Below, piece by piece: positions 1-6,045 of a stretch of 7,605 bases of DNA (its first letter is position 1; every line of letters begins with the position of its first letter). Source of the stretch: Peptococcaceae bacterium (GTDB lineage: Bacteria > Bacillota > DSM-12270 > Thermacetogeniales > Thermacetogeniaceae); NCBI GenBank assembly GCA_003160265.1, contig PLQY01000030.1, forward strand, positions 5,530 to 13,134, given 5' to 3'. The notes below the pieces were generated by a model, which ran no database searches, had not been told where the DNA came from, and was given only the letters and a program-made list of their open reading frames with translations. The position numbers and the translations under genes were made by a program.

Positions 1-27
1 CCGCAGTTCCTGCGGTTCCGGAAGTTT

Positions 28-52
28 GATCTAGCTTGGTTGTCACTAGATC
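28..52. repeat. Inverted repeat around a candidate -35 box
   Basis: GATCTAG at 28-34 is perfectly repeated in reverse complement as CTAGATC at 46-52, with an 11-base spacer. The spacer and right arm cover the TTGTCA candidate -35 box at 40-45, so the dyad could be an operator for a dimeric regulator, or a small RNA hairpin left from upstream transcription. No T-run follows, so it does not look like an intrinsic terminator. A separate GC hairpin, CCGCAG/CTGCGG with a TTC loop, lies at 1-15 and may belong to the end of the gene outside the window. The arms are seen directly; the role is inferred. Confidence 0.4.
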
Positions 53-70
53 GTTCCCTTGGATTATTAT
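40..70 (+). promoter_or_regulatory. Candidate sigma-A promoter upstream of the DUF3842 gene
   Basis: TTGTCA at 40-45 differs from the consensus -35 by one base, and TATTAT at 65-70 differs from the consensus -10 by one base. The 19-base spacing is longer than the ideal 17. Transcription would start near 77, leaving about 125 bases of untranslated leader before the start codon at 202. It would serve the DUF3842 gene and probably yebC, since no terminator separates them. This is a motif match only. Confidence 0.35.
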
Positions 71-113
71 ACCAGACCATGTGGGAAATTGCAAACATAT
101 TTTCTATGGCCTA

Positions 114-135
114 ACTCACGACTCAAGTCACGAGT
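114..135. repeat. Imperfect 22-bp palindrome in the DUF3842 leader
   Basis: The segment has symmetric blocks ACTC..GACT..AGTC..GAGT separated by two-base non-matching steps. It also contains a direct repeat, TCACGA, at 116-121 and 128-133, 12 bases apart. It lies between the candidate promoter and the DUF3842 SD. It could be a protein-binding site or chance; nothing in the window identifies a regulator for it. Confidence 0.25.
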
Positions 136-201
136 GTGCGGCCACCAGAGTATCAATATGTTTTGAGCACCGGATGCATCTGCGCTATTAGGAGGCCAGC
201 C

Positions 202-624
202 ATGAGGATTGCCGTGATCGACGGCCAGGGGGGCGGCATTGGCAAACACATCACCGAGCGGATCAGAAAGGGTTTGGGGCCCGAAGTGGAGATCATCGCT
301 TTGGGGACAAACAGCGCGGCCACGGCTCTGATGTTGCGGGCCGGCGCCAACGAGGGGGCGACCGGTGAAAATGCCGTGGTACAGACTGTGGCCGAAGTGG
401 ACGTGATCACCGGCCCGATCTCCATCCTGGTTGCCAATTCCATGCTGGGCGAGGTCACCCCCGGGATGGCGGTAGCTATCGGGGGCAGCAAGGCCTTGAA
501 GCTGTTGCTTCCCATCGGCAGGAGCCGGATCGAGATCGTGGGTGTGCAGTCCGAGCCGCTGCCGCATCTGGTGGAGAAGTTGGTGCTGCTTTTAAAGGAA
601 CTAAAGCCAAAAAAAGAGCTATAA
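202..624 (+). CDS. DUF3842 family protein (function unknown)
   Basis: This 140-residue protein has the features of DUF3842, a small family found mainly in Clostridia with no established function. The N-terminus is a beta strand followed by a glycine-rich turn, MRIAVIDGQGGGIGK (residues 1-15), like a nucleotide-binding Rossmann-type fold. Later come alternating hydrophobic strands and helices, a conserved-looking ILVANSMLGEVTP segment (74-87), a second glycine pair (AIGGSKA, 92-98) and a lysine-rich C-terminal helix. No signal peptide or membrane segment is seen, so it is probably cytosolic. The ATG at 202 was chosen because AGGAGG at 190-195 sits six bases upstream and the protein starts at once with the first strand; the reading frame stays open back to 136 but lacks a comparable SD. 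It lies 59 bases upstream of yebC with no terminator between, so the two are probably co-transcribed. The family call is by recognition; the nucleotide-binding idea is inference. Confidence 0.85.
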   Translation: MRIAVIDGQGGGIGKHITERIRKGLGPEVEIIALGTNSAATALMLRAGANEGATGENAVVQTVAEVDVITGPISILVANSMLGEVTPGMAVAIGGSKALKLLLPIGRSRIEIVGVQSEPLPHLVEKLVLLLKELKPKKEL

Positions 625-683
625 AAAGCGACCTGCGGAGATTTCCGGAAGTTTTCTATAGAACGTCAACAGGGGGAGATCAC

Positions 684-1439
684 ATGTCCGGTCACTCTAA
701 ATGGGCAAACATCAAACACCACAAGGCGAAGGTCGATGCGCAGCGTGCCAATGTATTCACCAAGCTGGGAAGGGTGATCTTCGCCGCAGCCCGCCAGGGG
801 GGTGGCGATCCCAACGCCAACCTGAATCTGAAGCTGGCGATTACCAATGCCCGGGCGGCAAGCATGCCCGTTGACAACATCAATCGCCTGATCACCCGGG
901 CAACCGGAGAAGCTGAAGGGGTCAATTACGAGGAGGCTTTGTATGAGGGCTATGCCGCCGGCGGTGTGGCGGTGCTGGTGCAGATCCTGACCGACAACCG
1001 CAACCGTACCGCTTCGGAGATCCGCTACCTGTTTTCCAGGAACGGCGGGAACCTTGGAGAATCCGGCTGCGTGGCCTGGATGTTCGAGTTGAAGGGCTTG
1101 CTTCAAGTAACCACCAAGGATGTCCCCGGCGATCCGGACGAACTGATGCTGGACCTGATCGAGATTGGAGCAGAGGACGTCAAGGAAGAGGATAATCTGA
1201 TCGAGATAGTGACGGCCCCGCAGGATTACGATCGCATCAAGACCTACCTGGATGAGCAGGGTATAAAATACAGTAATGCGGACCTGACCATGATTCCCAA
1301 AACCACCGTTCCTGTCAATGATGCCGATACCGCGGCGAAGATCCTGAAACTGCTGGATGCTCTGGATGAGAACGACGATGTCCAGAACGTCTACGCCAAC
1401 TTTGACATCCCCGACGAGGTTCTGAACAGCATTGAATGA
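684..1439 (+). CDS. yebC: YebC/PmpR (TACO1) family protein
   Basis: This 251-residue protein is a full-length YebC family member. It has the family signature at the N-terminus (SGHSKWANIKHHKAKVDAQR, residues 2-21), then an arginine/lysine-rich helical segment with QGGGDPNANLNLKLAI (38-53), MPVDNINRLI (61-70), the YEGYAAGGVAVLV strand (87-99), LTDNRNRTASEIRY (102-115) and GGNLGESGCVAWMF (121-134). The C-terminal half is the usual acidic alpha/beta domain ending in VQNVYANFDIP. Members were first described as DNA-binding transcriptional regulators (PmpR), while mitochondrial TACO1 and later bacterial work point to a role on the ribosome in helping synthesis of difficult proline-rich stretches. 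Either way it acts in the cytosol. The ATG at 684 follows a strong SD (GGGGGAG, 672-678) by five bases. The gene is often next to ruvCAB in other bacteria; here it sits between DUF3842 and polA, and a terminator isolates it from polA. Confidence 0.95.
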   Translation: MSGHSKWANIKHHKAKVDAQRANVFTKLGRVIFAAARQGGGDPNANLNLKLAITNARAASMPVDNINRLITRATGEAEGVNYEEALYEGYAAGGVAVLVQILTDNRNRTASEIRYLFSRNGGNLGESGCVAWMFELKGLLQVTTKDVPGDPDELMLDLIEIGAEDVKEEDNLIEIVTAPQDYDRIKTYLDEQGIKYSNADLTMIPKTTVPVNDADTAAKILKLLDALDENDDVQNVYANFDIPDEVLNSIE

Positions 1440-1495
1440 GATGAGCCAGCTCTTGGGAAAACCTGTCAGTCGTTTCAAACCTGGTCAGCCAGATG

Positions 1496-1530
1496 CCACC
1501 AGACGTTGCGCTGGTGGTTTGTTTATTTTT
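1496..1530 (+). terminator. Intrinsic terminator after yebC
   Basis: A perfect 7-bp stem, CCACCAG (1496-1502) with CTGGTGG (1511-1517), closes an 8-base loop and is followed directly by a T-rich tract (1518-1530, interrupted by one G and one A). It lies 56 bases past the yebC stop and would end the DUF3842-yebC transcript before polA. It also shows that the open frame upstream of polA, which runs through it, is not coding. Confidence 0.85.
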
Positions 1531-1543
1531 CAAGGTTTTAATC

Positions 1544-1552
1544 TGTTATAAT
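1544..1552 (+). promoter_or_regulatory. Extended -10 promoter for polA
   Basis: TGTTATAAT contains a perfect TATAAT (1547-1552) preceded by the TG of an extended -10 element at 1544-1545. No good -35 is present at the right distance; the T-rich terminator tail occupies that place, which is tolerable for extended -10 promoters. Predicted transcription start is near 1559, about 60 bases before the polA start codon. Together with the terminator it marks a new transcription unit starting at polA. Confidence 0.65.
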
Positions 1553-1618
1553 GGGTGGTGGACAGGCGCTCCAATGCTTGTTGGTCTTCGGAAAGAAGGT
1601 TTGGGGGGTTCTATCCGG

Positions 1619-4300
1619 ATGGAGAAGTTGATGATACTCGATGGAAACAGCCTGGCATACCGGGCGTTTCATGCCCTACCCCTGCTGTCAACCACCACCG
1701 GTCTCTATACCAATGCCGTGCTGGGCTTCACCAACATGCTGCAAAAGCTGGTGCGGCAGGAAAAACCGGATTACCTGGCGGTGGCCTTTGACATAGGAAA
1801 GACTTTCAGGCACCAGGATTACGAGGCCTACAAGGCCCACCGCAAGCCCATGCCGGAGGAGCTGCGGCCGCAGTTTCCCCTGATCAAAAGGGTGCTCCGG
1901 GCATTCAACATGGCGACGCTGGAGATGGCCGGGTACGAGGCGGATGACCTGATCGGAACGGTGGACCGGCTGGCGGAGAAGAGGGGCCTGGAGGTGCTGG
2001 TGATTACCGGCGACCGGGACATGCTGCAATTAGTCTCCGGGCTCACCCGGACGATGATCACCCGTAAGGGTATCAGCGAGTTGGATTGCTATACCGAAGA
2101 GGAAGTGTTCAAGAGATACGGCCTTAAACCGGAGCAGATACCGGATCTCAAGGGGCTGATCGGCGACTCCAGCGACAACGTGCCCGGGGTGCCCGGGATC
2201 GGGGAAAAGACGGCGGTGAAGCTGCTGCAGCAGTATGGCAGCATCGAGGCCTGCCTGGCCAACCGGATGCAAGTTTCCGGCAAGGCGGCCGCCCTGCTGG
2301 ACCAGTATGCCGATCAGGCAATGCTGAGTAAGAAACTGACGCAGATCGTCCTGGACGTCCCCTGTGAGGTTGATTTTGAAGACCTGCGACTGCGGAAGCC
2401 GAACTATGAGGAACTGTTCCTGATCCTCCAGGAACTGGAATTCAAGAACCTGATCAGGGGCTTGCGCAACGAGTTGTCACTCGACGACAGAGTGGCCGCG
2501 CCCAAAGGGCACCCGGCCGGGGCGAAGTCGGCCGGACCGGATCCGGGCACGATTTGCCAGACCGGCGATCTGCTGGCGCTAAGGTCCAGGATCGAGGCGG
2601 CGGGCCGGTTCGCCCTATATTCGGGGGCGTCGGAGACCCCGGTTGAAAACCCCGGGCCCCAACCGGGTGCCCGCTTGCGGGCGCTGAGGGTGGGCCTGGC
2701 CTGGGGCGACGAAGAGAGCGCTGCTATTACCGTTCCCGAGGATAGTGTCCAAAGAAGCGAGGTGTTGGCCTGCCTCAAGGACCTCCTGGCAAGCCCCTCC
2801 TGTGAGAAGTGGTGTCATGACGCCAAGGCGGAGATGACAGTTTGGAGACGTTGCGGGATCACCCTGGAGGGCATAACCGGGGACACGAAACTGGCCTCCT
2901 ACCTGCTGCACTCCGCTACCAACCCCACTATCGAGGAGATTTCCATGAAGCACCTCAACCAGGTGCTGATGCCGAATGAGGACGAAACCGCGGTCGCGGG
3001 GCAGGCGCTGGCGGTATACAGGGCCTGGCCGGTGCTGCAGGCGGAGTTGCAGGAGCAGGGCATGAGCGACCTGTTTTATGGTCTGGAACTGCCCCTGTCC
3101 TCGGTGCTGGCCAGGATGGAACTGGCCGGTGTCAAGCTGGACGTCTCCCAACTGGATGCCATGTCGACTGAGTTTGGACGCCAGTTGGGACTCCTGACCA
3201 ACGAGATCTACGACCTGGCCGGCCAGGGCTTCAACATCAACTCCCCCCGCCAGTTGGGCGTCATCCTGTTTGAAAAGATGAAGCTGCCGGTGATCAAAAA
3301 GACGAAGACAGGCTACAGCACCGACGCTGCAGTGTTGGAGGAACTGGCCCCGTACCACGGGATCGCTGCCAAGCTGCTGGAGTACAGGCAGTTGTTGAAG
3401 CTCAAATCCACCTATATTGACGGTCTACGCGCTCTGAGCCTGGCCACCGGCAAGGTGCATACCACCTACAACCAGACCATCACCACCACCGGCAGGCTGA
3501 GCAGCACGGAGCCAAACCTCCAGAACATTCCCATCCGGATGGAGCTGGGGCGCAAGATCCGGCGCGCCTTCGTGCCCTCGGAGCCGGACTGGCTGATCTT
3601 GGCAGCGGACTACTCCCAGATCGAACTGCGGATCCTGGCGCACATGTCCGGGGATGAGAAACTGCAGGAAGCTTTCAGTCTGGGCGAGGACATTCACGCC
3701 CGCACGGCCTCCGAGGTCTTCGGGGTGCCCCGGGATGAGGTCACTTCGGACCTGAGGCGCCGGGCGAAGGGGGTAAACTTCGGGATTGTTTACGGGATCA
3801 CCGACTTTGGGCTGGCCAGAGACATCGGGGTGAACCGCGAGGATGCGGCGGTGTATATCGAGAATTACTTCCGCCAGTATCCGGATGTCAGACGCTTCAT
3901 CCAGGAGACCATCGCCGCGGCCAGGGACCGGGGCTGGGTGGAGACCCTGTTCAAGCGGCGCCGCTACCTGCCGGACCTGTTGAGCGGCAACCGCCAGATC
4001 AGGTCCTTCGGAGAGCGGACGGCAGTGAACACTCCGATCCAGGGGACTGCTGCAGACATCATCAAGCTGGCCATGCTGCGCATCGACCGGTCCTTACAAG
4101 AGAAGAAGTTGCAGGCGCGGATGCTTCTGCAGGTGCACGATGAACTGGTATTCGAGTTCCCGAAACAGGAACAGCCCGAACTGATCAGGCTGGTGCGCGA
4201 GGGGATGGAACGGGCGGTGGACCTGGATGTGCCGCTCGACGTCGACATCGAGATCGGACCTAACTGGTACGACCTGGCGAAGGTGGACCGCCATGCCTGA
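1619..4300 (+). CDS. polA: DNA polymerase I (5' nuclease and polymerase; proofreading domain degenerate)
   Basis: This 893-residue Pol I fills gaps in repair and replaces RNA primers with DNA. Residues 1-290 form the 5' nuclease, with metal-binding acids in LMILDGNSLAYRAF (D8), VAFDIG (D58), GYEADDLIG (E107, D109, D110), ITGDRDMLQL (D132, D134) and IGDSSDNVPGVPGIG (D183, D186), plus the helix-hairpin-helix. Residues about 315-475 match the 3'-5' exonuclease region, but the FDTET motif is replaced by FALYSGAS (331-338) and the final aspartate motif is missing. One aspartate (D401) remains, so proofreading is probably lost, as in Bacillus Pol I. The polymerase domain is intact: TGRLSSTEPNLQNIP (624-638), motif A DYSQIELR (D664), O-helix RRRAKGVNFGIVYG (713-726) with K717, F721 and Y725, and motif C QVHDELVFE (D841). 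The start at 1619 fits family length, with a weak G-rich SD at 1603-1608. ATG 1631 is an alternative with GGAG six bases upstream. Starts before 1619 would read through terminator or promoter. Confidence 0.97.
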   Translation: MEKLMILDGNSLAYRAFHALPLLSTTTGLYTNAVLGFTNMLQKLVRQEKPDYLAVAFDIGKTFRHQDYEAYKAHRKPMPEELRPQFPLIKRVLRAFNMATLEMAGYEADDLIGTVDRLAEKRGLEVLVITGDRDMLQLVSGLTRTMITRKGISELDCYTEEEVFKRYGLKPEQIPDLKGLIGDSSDNVPGVPGIGEKTAVKLLQQYGSIEACLANRMQVSGKAAALLDQYADQAMLSKKLTQIVLDVPCEVDFEDLRLRKPNYEELFLILQELEFKNLIRGLRNELSLDDRVAAPKGHPAGAKSAGPDPGTICQTGDLLALRSRIEAAGRFALYSGASETPVENPGPQPGARLRALRVGLAWGDEESAAITVPEDSVQRSEVLACLKDLLASPSCEKWCHDAKAEMTVWRRCGITLEGITGDTKLASYLLHSATNPTIEEISMKHLNQVLMPNEDETAVAGQALAVYRAWPVLQAELQEQGMSDLFYGLELPLSSVLARMELAGVKLDVSQLDAMSTEFGRQLGLLTNEIYDLAGQGFNINSPRQLGVILFEKMKLPVIKKTKTGYSTDAAVLEELAPYHGIAAKLLEYRQLLKLKSTYIDGLRALSLATGKVHTTYNQTITTTGRLSSTEPNLQNIPIRMELGRKIRRAFVPSEPDWLILAADYSQIELRILAHMSGDEKLQEAFSLGEDIHARTASEVFGVPRDEVTSDLRRRAKGVNFGIVYGITDFGLARDIGVNREDAAVYIENYFRQYPDVRRFIQETIAAARDRGWVETLFKRRRYLPDLLSGNRQIRSFGERTAVNTPIQGTAADIIKLAMLRIDRSLQEKKLQARMLLQVHDELVFEFPKQEQPELIRLVREGMERAVDLDVPLDVDIEIGPNWYDLAKVDRHA

Positions 4301-5138
4301 GCTTCCGGAAGTGCAAACTGTATTGACAACCTTGCAACCCAGGCTCTTGGGACTACGGATCGAGCGGGTGGAGGTTTTTCTGGAGAAGATCATCAAGTCC
4401 CCACACCCCCGGGAGTTTGTTGCCTGGCTGCAGGGACGCTCCATTACCGGCTTGGGGCGGCGCGGCAAGTACCTGCTGCTGGAGTTGGACGGGACCCACC
4501 TCCTGGCGGTACACCTGCGGATGACCGGAAGGCTTGTCTATTCGAACCCTGATACACCACGGGACAAGCATACTCACCTGGTTTTTTACCTGAACAACGG
4601 AGACGAACTGCACTATCATGACCTGCGGAAATTTGGCACCATGAACCTGATGCTGATTGACGAGTTTGCAGCATTTTGCTCCCAAAAAGACTTGGGCCCC
4701 GATGCCCTCGATCCTGACCTGACCAAGGAACTGTTCGAGAAGAGGTTCCAAGGCCGGCGCGGCCAGATCAAGAAACTGCTTCTGAACCAGTCGCTGGTGA
4801 CCGGGATTGGTAATATCTATGCCAACGAGATCCTCTGGCGGGCGCGCATTCATCCGGAACGGACAGTCCAATCGCTGGCCTCTGTAGACATGGAGGAGTT
4901 GTACCGGGCGATGCGGTCAGTGCTGCAGGAGGCAGTGGCGGGGCGGGGTACCACGCTGCGGGATTACGTCGATGGAGAAGGAAACCCGGGCAGCTTTCAA
5001 TCCCAGTTGGCCGTTCACGGACGGGAGGGCGAGCCATGCCCCGAGTGTGGAAAAGAGATCATCAGGCTGAAGACCGGGGGACGCAGCGCTTTTGTCTGCG
5101 CCGACTGCCAGCCTCAAACGAAGCGAAGCGAAGTTTGA
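4293..5138 (+). CDS. mutM: Formamidopyrimidine-DNA glycosylase (Fpg/MutM)
   Basis: This 281-residue bifunctional glycosylase and AP lyase removes 8-oxoguanine and other oxidised purines and nicks the strand. The N-terminal PELPEV (2-7) carries the nucleophilic proline (P2, exposed once Met is removed) and E3. K59 in GRRGKY is the conserved lysine. M77 (HLRMTG), R112 and F114 (DLRKFG) are the void-filling triad. The helix-two-turn-helix region LLLNQSLVTGIGNIYANEIL spans 162-181 with N174. The C-terminal zinc finger uses C249, C252, C269 and C272 with R264 between them. The ATG overlaps the polA stop codon (8-base overlap), and AAGGTGG at 4280-4286 inside polA serves as SD, so the two genes are translationally coupled, which suits a glycosylase paired with a gap-filling polymerase. 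The last residues (about TKRSEV) are encoded by a CGAAG triplet repeat at the edge of the repeat-rich gap downstream, so the tail may be altered by whatever inserted there. Confidence 0.97.
   Translation: MPELPEVQTVLTTLQPRLLGLRIERVEVFLEKIIKSPHPREFVAWLQGRSITGLGRRGKYLLLELDGTHLLAVHLRMTGRLVYSNPDTPRDKHTHLVFYLNNGDELHYHDLRKFGTMNLMLIDEFAAFCSQKDLGPDALDPDLTKELFEKRFQGRRGQIKKLLLNQSLVTGIGNIYANEILWRARIHPERTVQSLASVDMEELYRAMRSVLQEAVAGRGTTLRDYVDGEGNPGSFQSQLAVHGREGEPCPECGKEIIRLKTGGRSAFVCADCQPQTKRSEV
5113..5138 (+). repeat. CGAAG tandem repeat with small dyad at the mutM 3' end
   Basis: Three tandem CGAAG units (5119-5133) encode the last residues of MutM. They are enclosed by TCAAAC (5114-5119) and GTTTGA (5133-5138), a 6-bp inverted repeat whose right arm contains the mutM stop codon. 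There is no T-run, so it is not a standard terminator. The right part, GCGAAGTTTGA, recurs almost exactly at 5404-5414. Confidence 0.5.
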
Positions 5139-5140
5139 AA

Positions 5141-5269
5141 GCCATGTGCCTGTTTGCTGTACTCCGCATTACTTCCTCCGCATCCAGGCCTTCGGCCTGG
5201 CCTGAAAGAATGCGGAGTACAAGGCCGGGCGTTAGCCCGGATGCGGAGGAAGCAAACATCTGGCACGGC
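5141..5269. repeat. Complex nested inverted-repeat element, module 1
   Basis: About 129 bases consist almost entirely of complementary arms. Outer arms: GCC/GGC, GTGCC (5146-5150)/GGCAC (5262-5266) and TGTTTGC (5151-5157)/GCAAACA (5252-5258). Inside, arm A (5159-5170, GTACTCCGCATT) has a perfect 12-base partner A' at 5209-5220, and arm B (5172-5185, CTTCCTCCGCATCC) has a perfect 14-base partner B' at 5239-5252. Two compact hairpins separate them: CCAGGCC-TTC-GGCCTGG (5184-5200) and CCGGGC-GTTA-GCCCGG (5225-5240). The arm order is A-B-A'-B', so the perfect pairings cross. A and B share CTCCGCAT, so a nested three-way junction with 8-bp stems is also possible. No protein frame is convincing. 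It could be a REP/MITE-like element or part of a structured RNA; the class is not recognised. Confidence 0.8.
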
Positions 5270-5272
5270 ATA

Positions 5273-5415
5273 TAAATCAGGTAATTGCGATTGCGGAGCG
5301 GAGCAATAGCAATTACCCTCTAACTTCGCCGATTAAGAAGGATAATTTTCACTGATTTACCAATAAGATCGATCCTGCCAACTATTGAGGTGAGAGTATT
5401 AAGGCGAAGTTAGAG
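5273..5415 (+). ncRNA. Structured pseudoknot-like element, module 2 (possible non-coding RNA or mobile-element remnant)
   Basis: Three sets of arms are seen. TAAATCAG (5273-5280) pairs with CTGATTTA (5352-5359). A strong hairpin, GGTAATTGC (5280-5288)/GCAATTACC (5309-5317), continues past a single G-A mismatch with ATTGC (5290-5294)/GCAAT (5303-5307) and an 8-base loop, GGAGCGGA. A perfect 13-bp long-range pair joins CTCTAACTTCGCC (5318-5330) to GGCGAAGTTAGAG (5403-5415). The first and third sets cross, giving an H-type pseudoknot topology. The region ends 12 bases before the coaE start, so it could be a coaE leader, an independent RNA, or the RNA of an IS605-related element lacking its protein gene (for example a HEARO/omega-type RNA). 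Strand is assumed from the flanking genes. The arms are certain; RNA function is inference. Confidence 0.45.
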
Positions 5416-5427
5416 CGGGTGGCGGGG

Positions 5428-6015
5428 ATGCGCCTGATCGGCCTCACCGGGGGTATTGCCAGCGGCAAGAGCCTGGTCAGCCGGCAGTTGCAGGGGCTGG
5501 GAGCAGTGGTGATCGATGCCGACCGGATTGCCCGTGACGTGGTACAGCCGGACAGGCCGGGTTGGAAGATGATCGTCGGGGAGTTCGGCAGGTCCTTTAT
5601 CGACAGCGATGGCGGTTTGGACCGGAAGGCCCTGGGGCGGTTGGTCTTCAACGACTCCCGGGAACTGGAGAGGCTAAACCGGATCACTCACCCGCTGATC
5701 CTGGCGGAGATAGAGAAGCTGTTGCAGATATACCGCTCCGGGCATGAGAAGGTAGTGGTGCTGGATGCGCCCCTGCTGTTCGAAACAGGGTTGGACAAGT
5801 TCGTTGACGAGGTCTGGGTGGTCATGGTCGACCACCAGACGCAGGTCAAACGCCTGATGGAGCGGGACCGGCTGATGGAACAGGATGCCAAACACCGGAT
5901 CCGGCTGCAGATCCCGCTTGAGGAAAAGGCGTCCCGGGCTGACCGGGTGATTGACAATCGTGGTCTGCCGGAAGAGACGGAGCGACAGGTTCAATTAGCG
6001 TTAAGTGGGCGGTAG
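5428..6015 (+). CDS. coaE: Dephospho-CoA kinase
   Basis: This 195-residue cytosolic enzyme performs the last step of coenzyme A synthesis, ATP-dependent phosphorylation of the ribose 3'-hydroxyl of dephospho-CoA. The P-loop is in LTGGIASGKS (6-15), followed by the VIDADRIARDVV segment (28-39) with acidic and arginine residues of the active site. The NRITHPLI helix (84-91) and VVLDAPLLFETG (110-121) are the CoA and lid regions, and RADRVIDNRG (170-179) is the usual C-terminal signature. Length is normal for the family. ATG 5428 was chosen because the protein then begins MRLIGLTGG like most relatives, with GGGTGG at 5417-5422 as a possible SD. GTG at 5419 would add three residues and has poorer upstream spacing. 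The gene directly follows the structured gap after mutM, and no clear promoter is visible there, so it may depend on polA read-through or on the gap itself. Confidence 0.96.
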   Translation: MRLIGLTGGIASGKSLVSRQLQGLGAVVIDADRIARDVVQPDRPGWKMIVGEFGRSFIDSDGGLDRKALGRLVFNDSRELERLNRITHPLILAEIEKLLQIYRSGHEKVVVLDAPLLFETGLDKFVDEVWVVMVDHQTQVKRLMERDRLMEQDAKHRIRLQIPLEEKASRADRVIDNRGLPEETERQVQLALSGR

Positions 6016-6045
6016 CGACTAACGGTCAAATGGGTGGGTTAATCT

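Noticed and set aside
16..654. Repeated 12-mer TTCCGGAAGTTT at 16-27 and 643-654, both after CCTGCGG
   Set aside because: A 12-base match is expected about once by chance in a window this size, the core is itself palindromic, and a similar string occurs in mutM coding sequence near 4303.
666..1478. Long open frame on the minus strand opposite yebC
   Set aside because: It lies fully over a well-conserved family protein, has no SD or recognisable domain, and its composition is what GC-biased codons give on the opposite strand.
1493..1618. Longer N-terminus for polA beginning at 1493
   Set aside because: The first part lies inside the terminator hairpin and the polA promoter, and the family consensus begins at MEKLMILDGNS.
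2615..3358. Long minus-strand open frame opposite polA
   Set aside because: It is antisense to conserved Pol I sequence and its translation is rich in low-information Q, H, L and G residues with no domain.
5036..5275. Small plus-strand open frame covering the mutM end and the repeat region
   Set aside because: It overlaps the MutM zinc finger in another frame and then translates inverted repeats; no SD or family match.
5331..5402. Sigma-A promoter for coaE
   Set aside because: Several TTTACC or TTGAGG-like -35 candidates exist, but none has an acceptable -10 at 16-19 bases.
5318..5415. Integron attC site (CTCTAAC...GTTAGAG ends)
   Set aside because: The ends resemble attC core boxes, but the 13-bp pairing is continuous without the usual spacer, the outer bases do not fit the consensus, and no integrase or cassette is present.
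5139..5427. CRISPR array
   Set aside because: The repeats are inverted arms of different sequence, not evenly spaced identical direct repeats with spacers.
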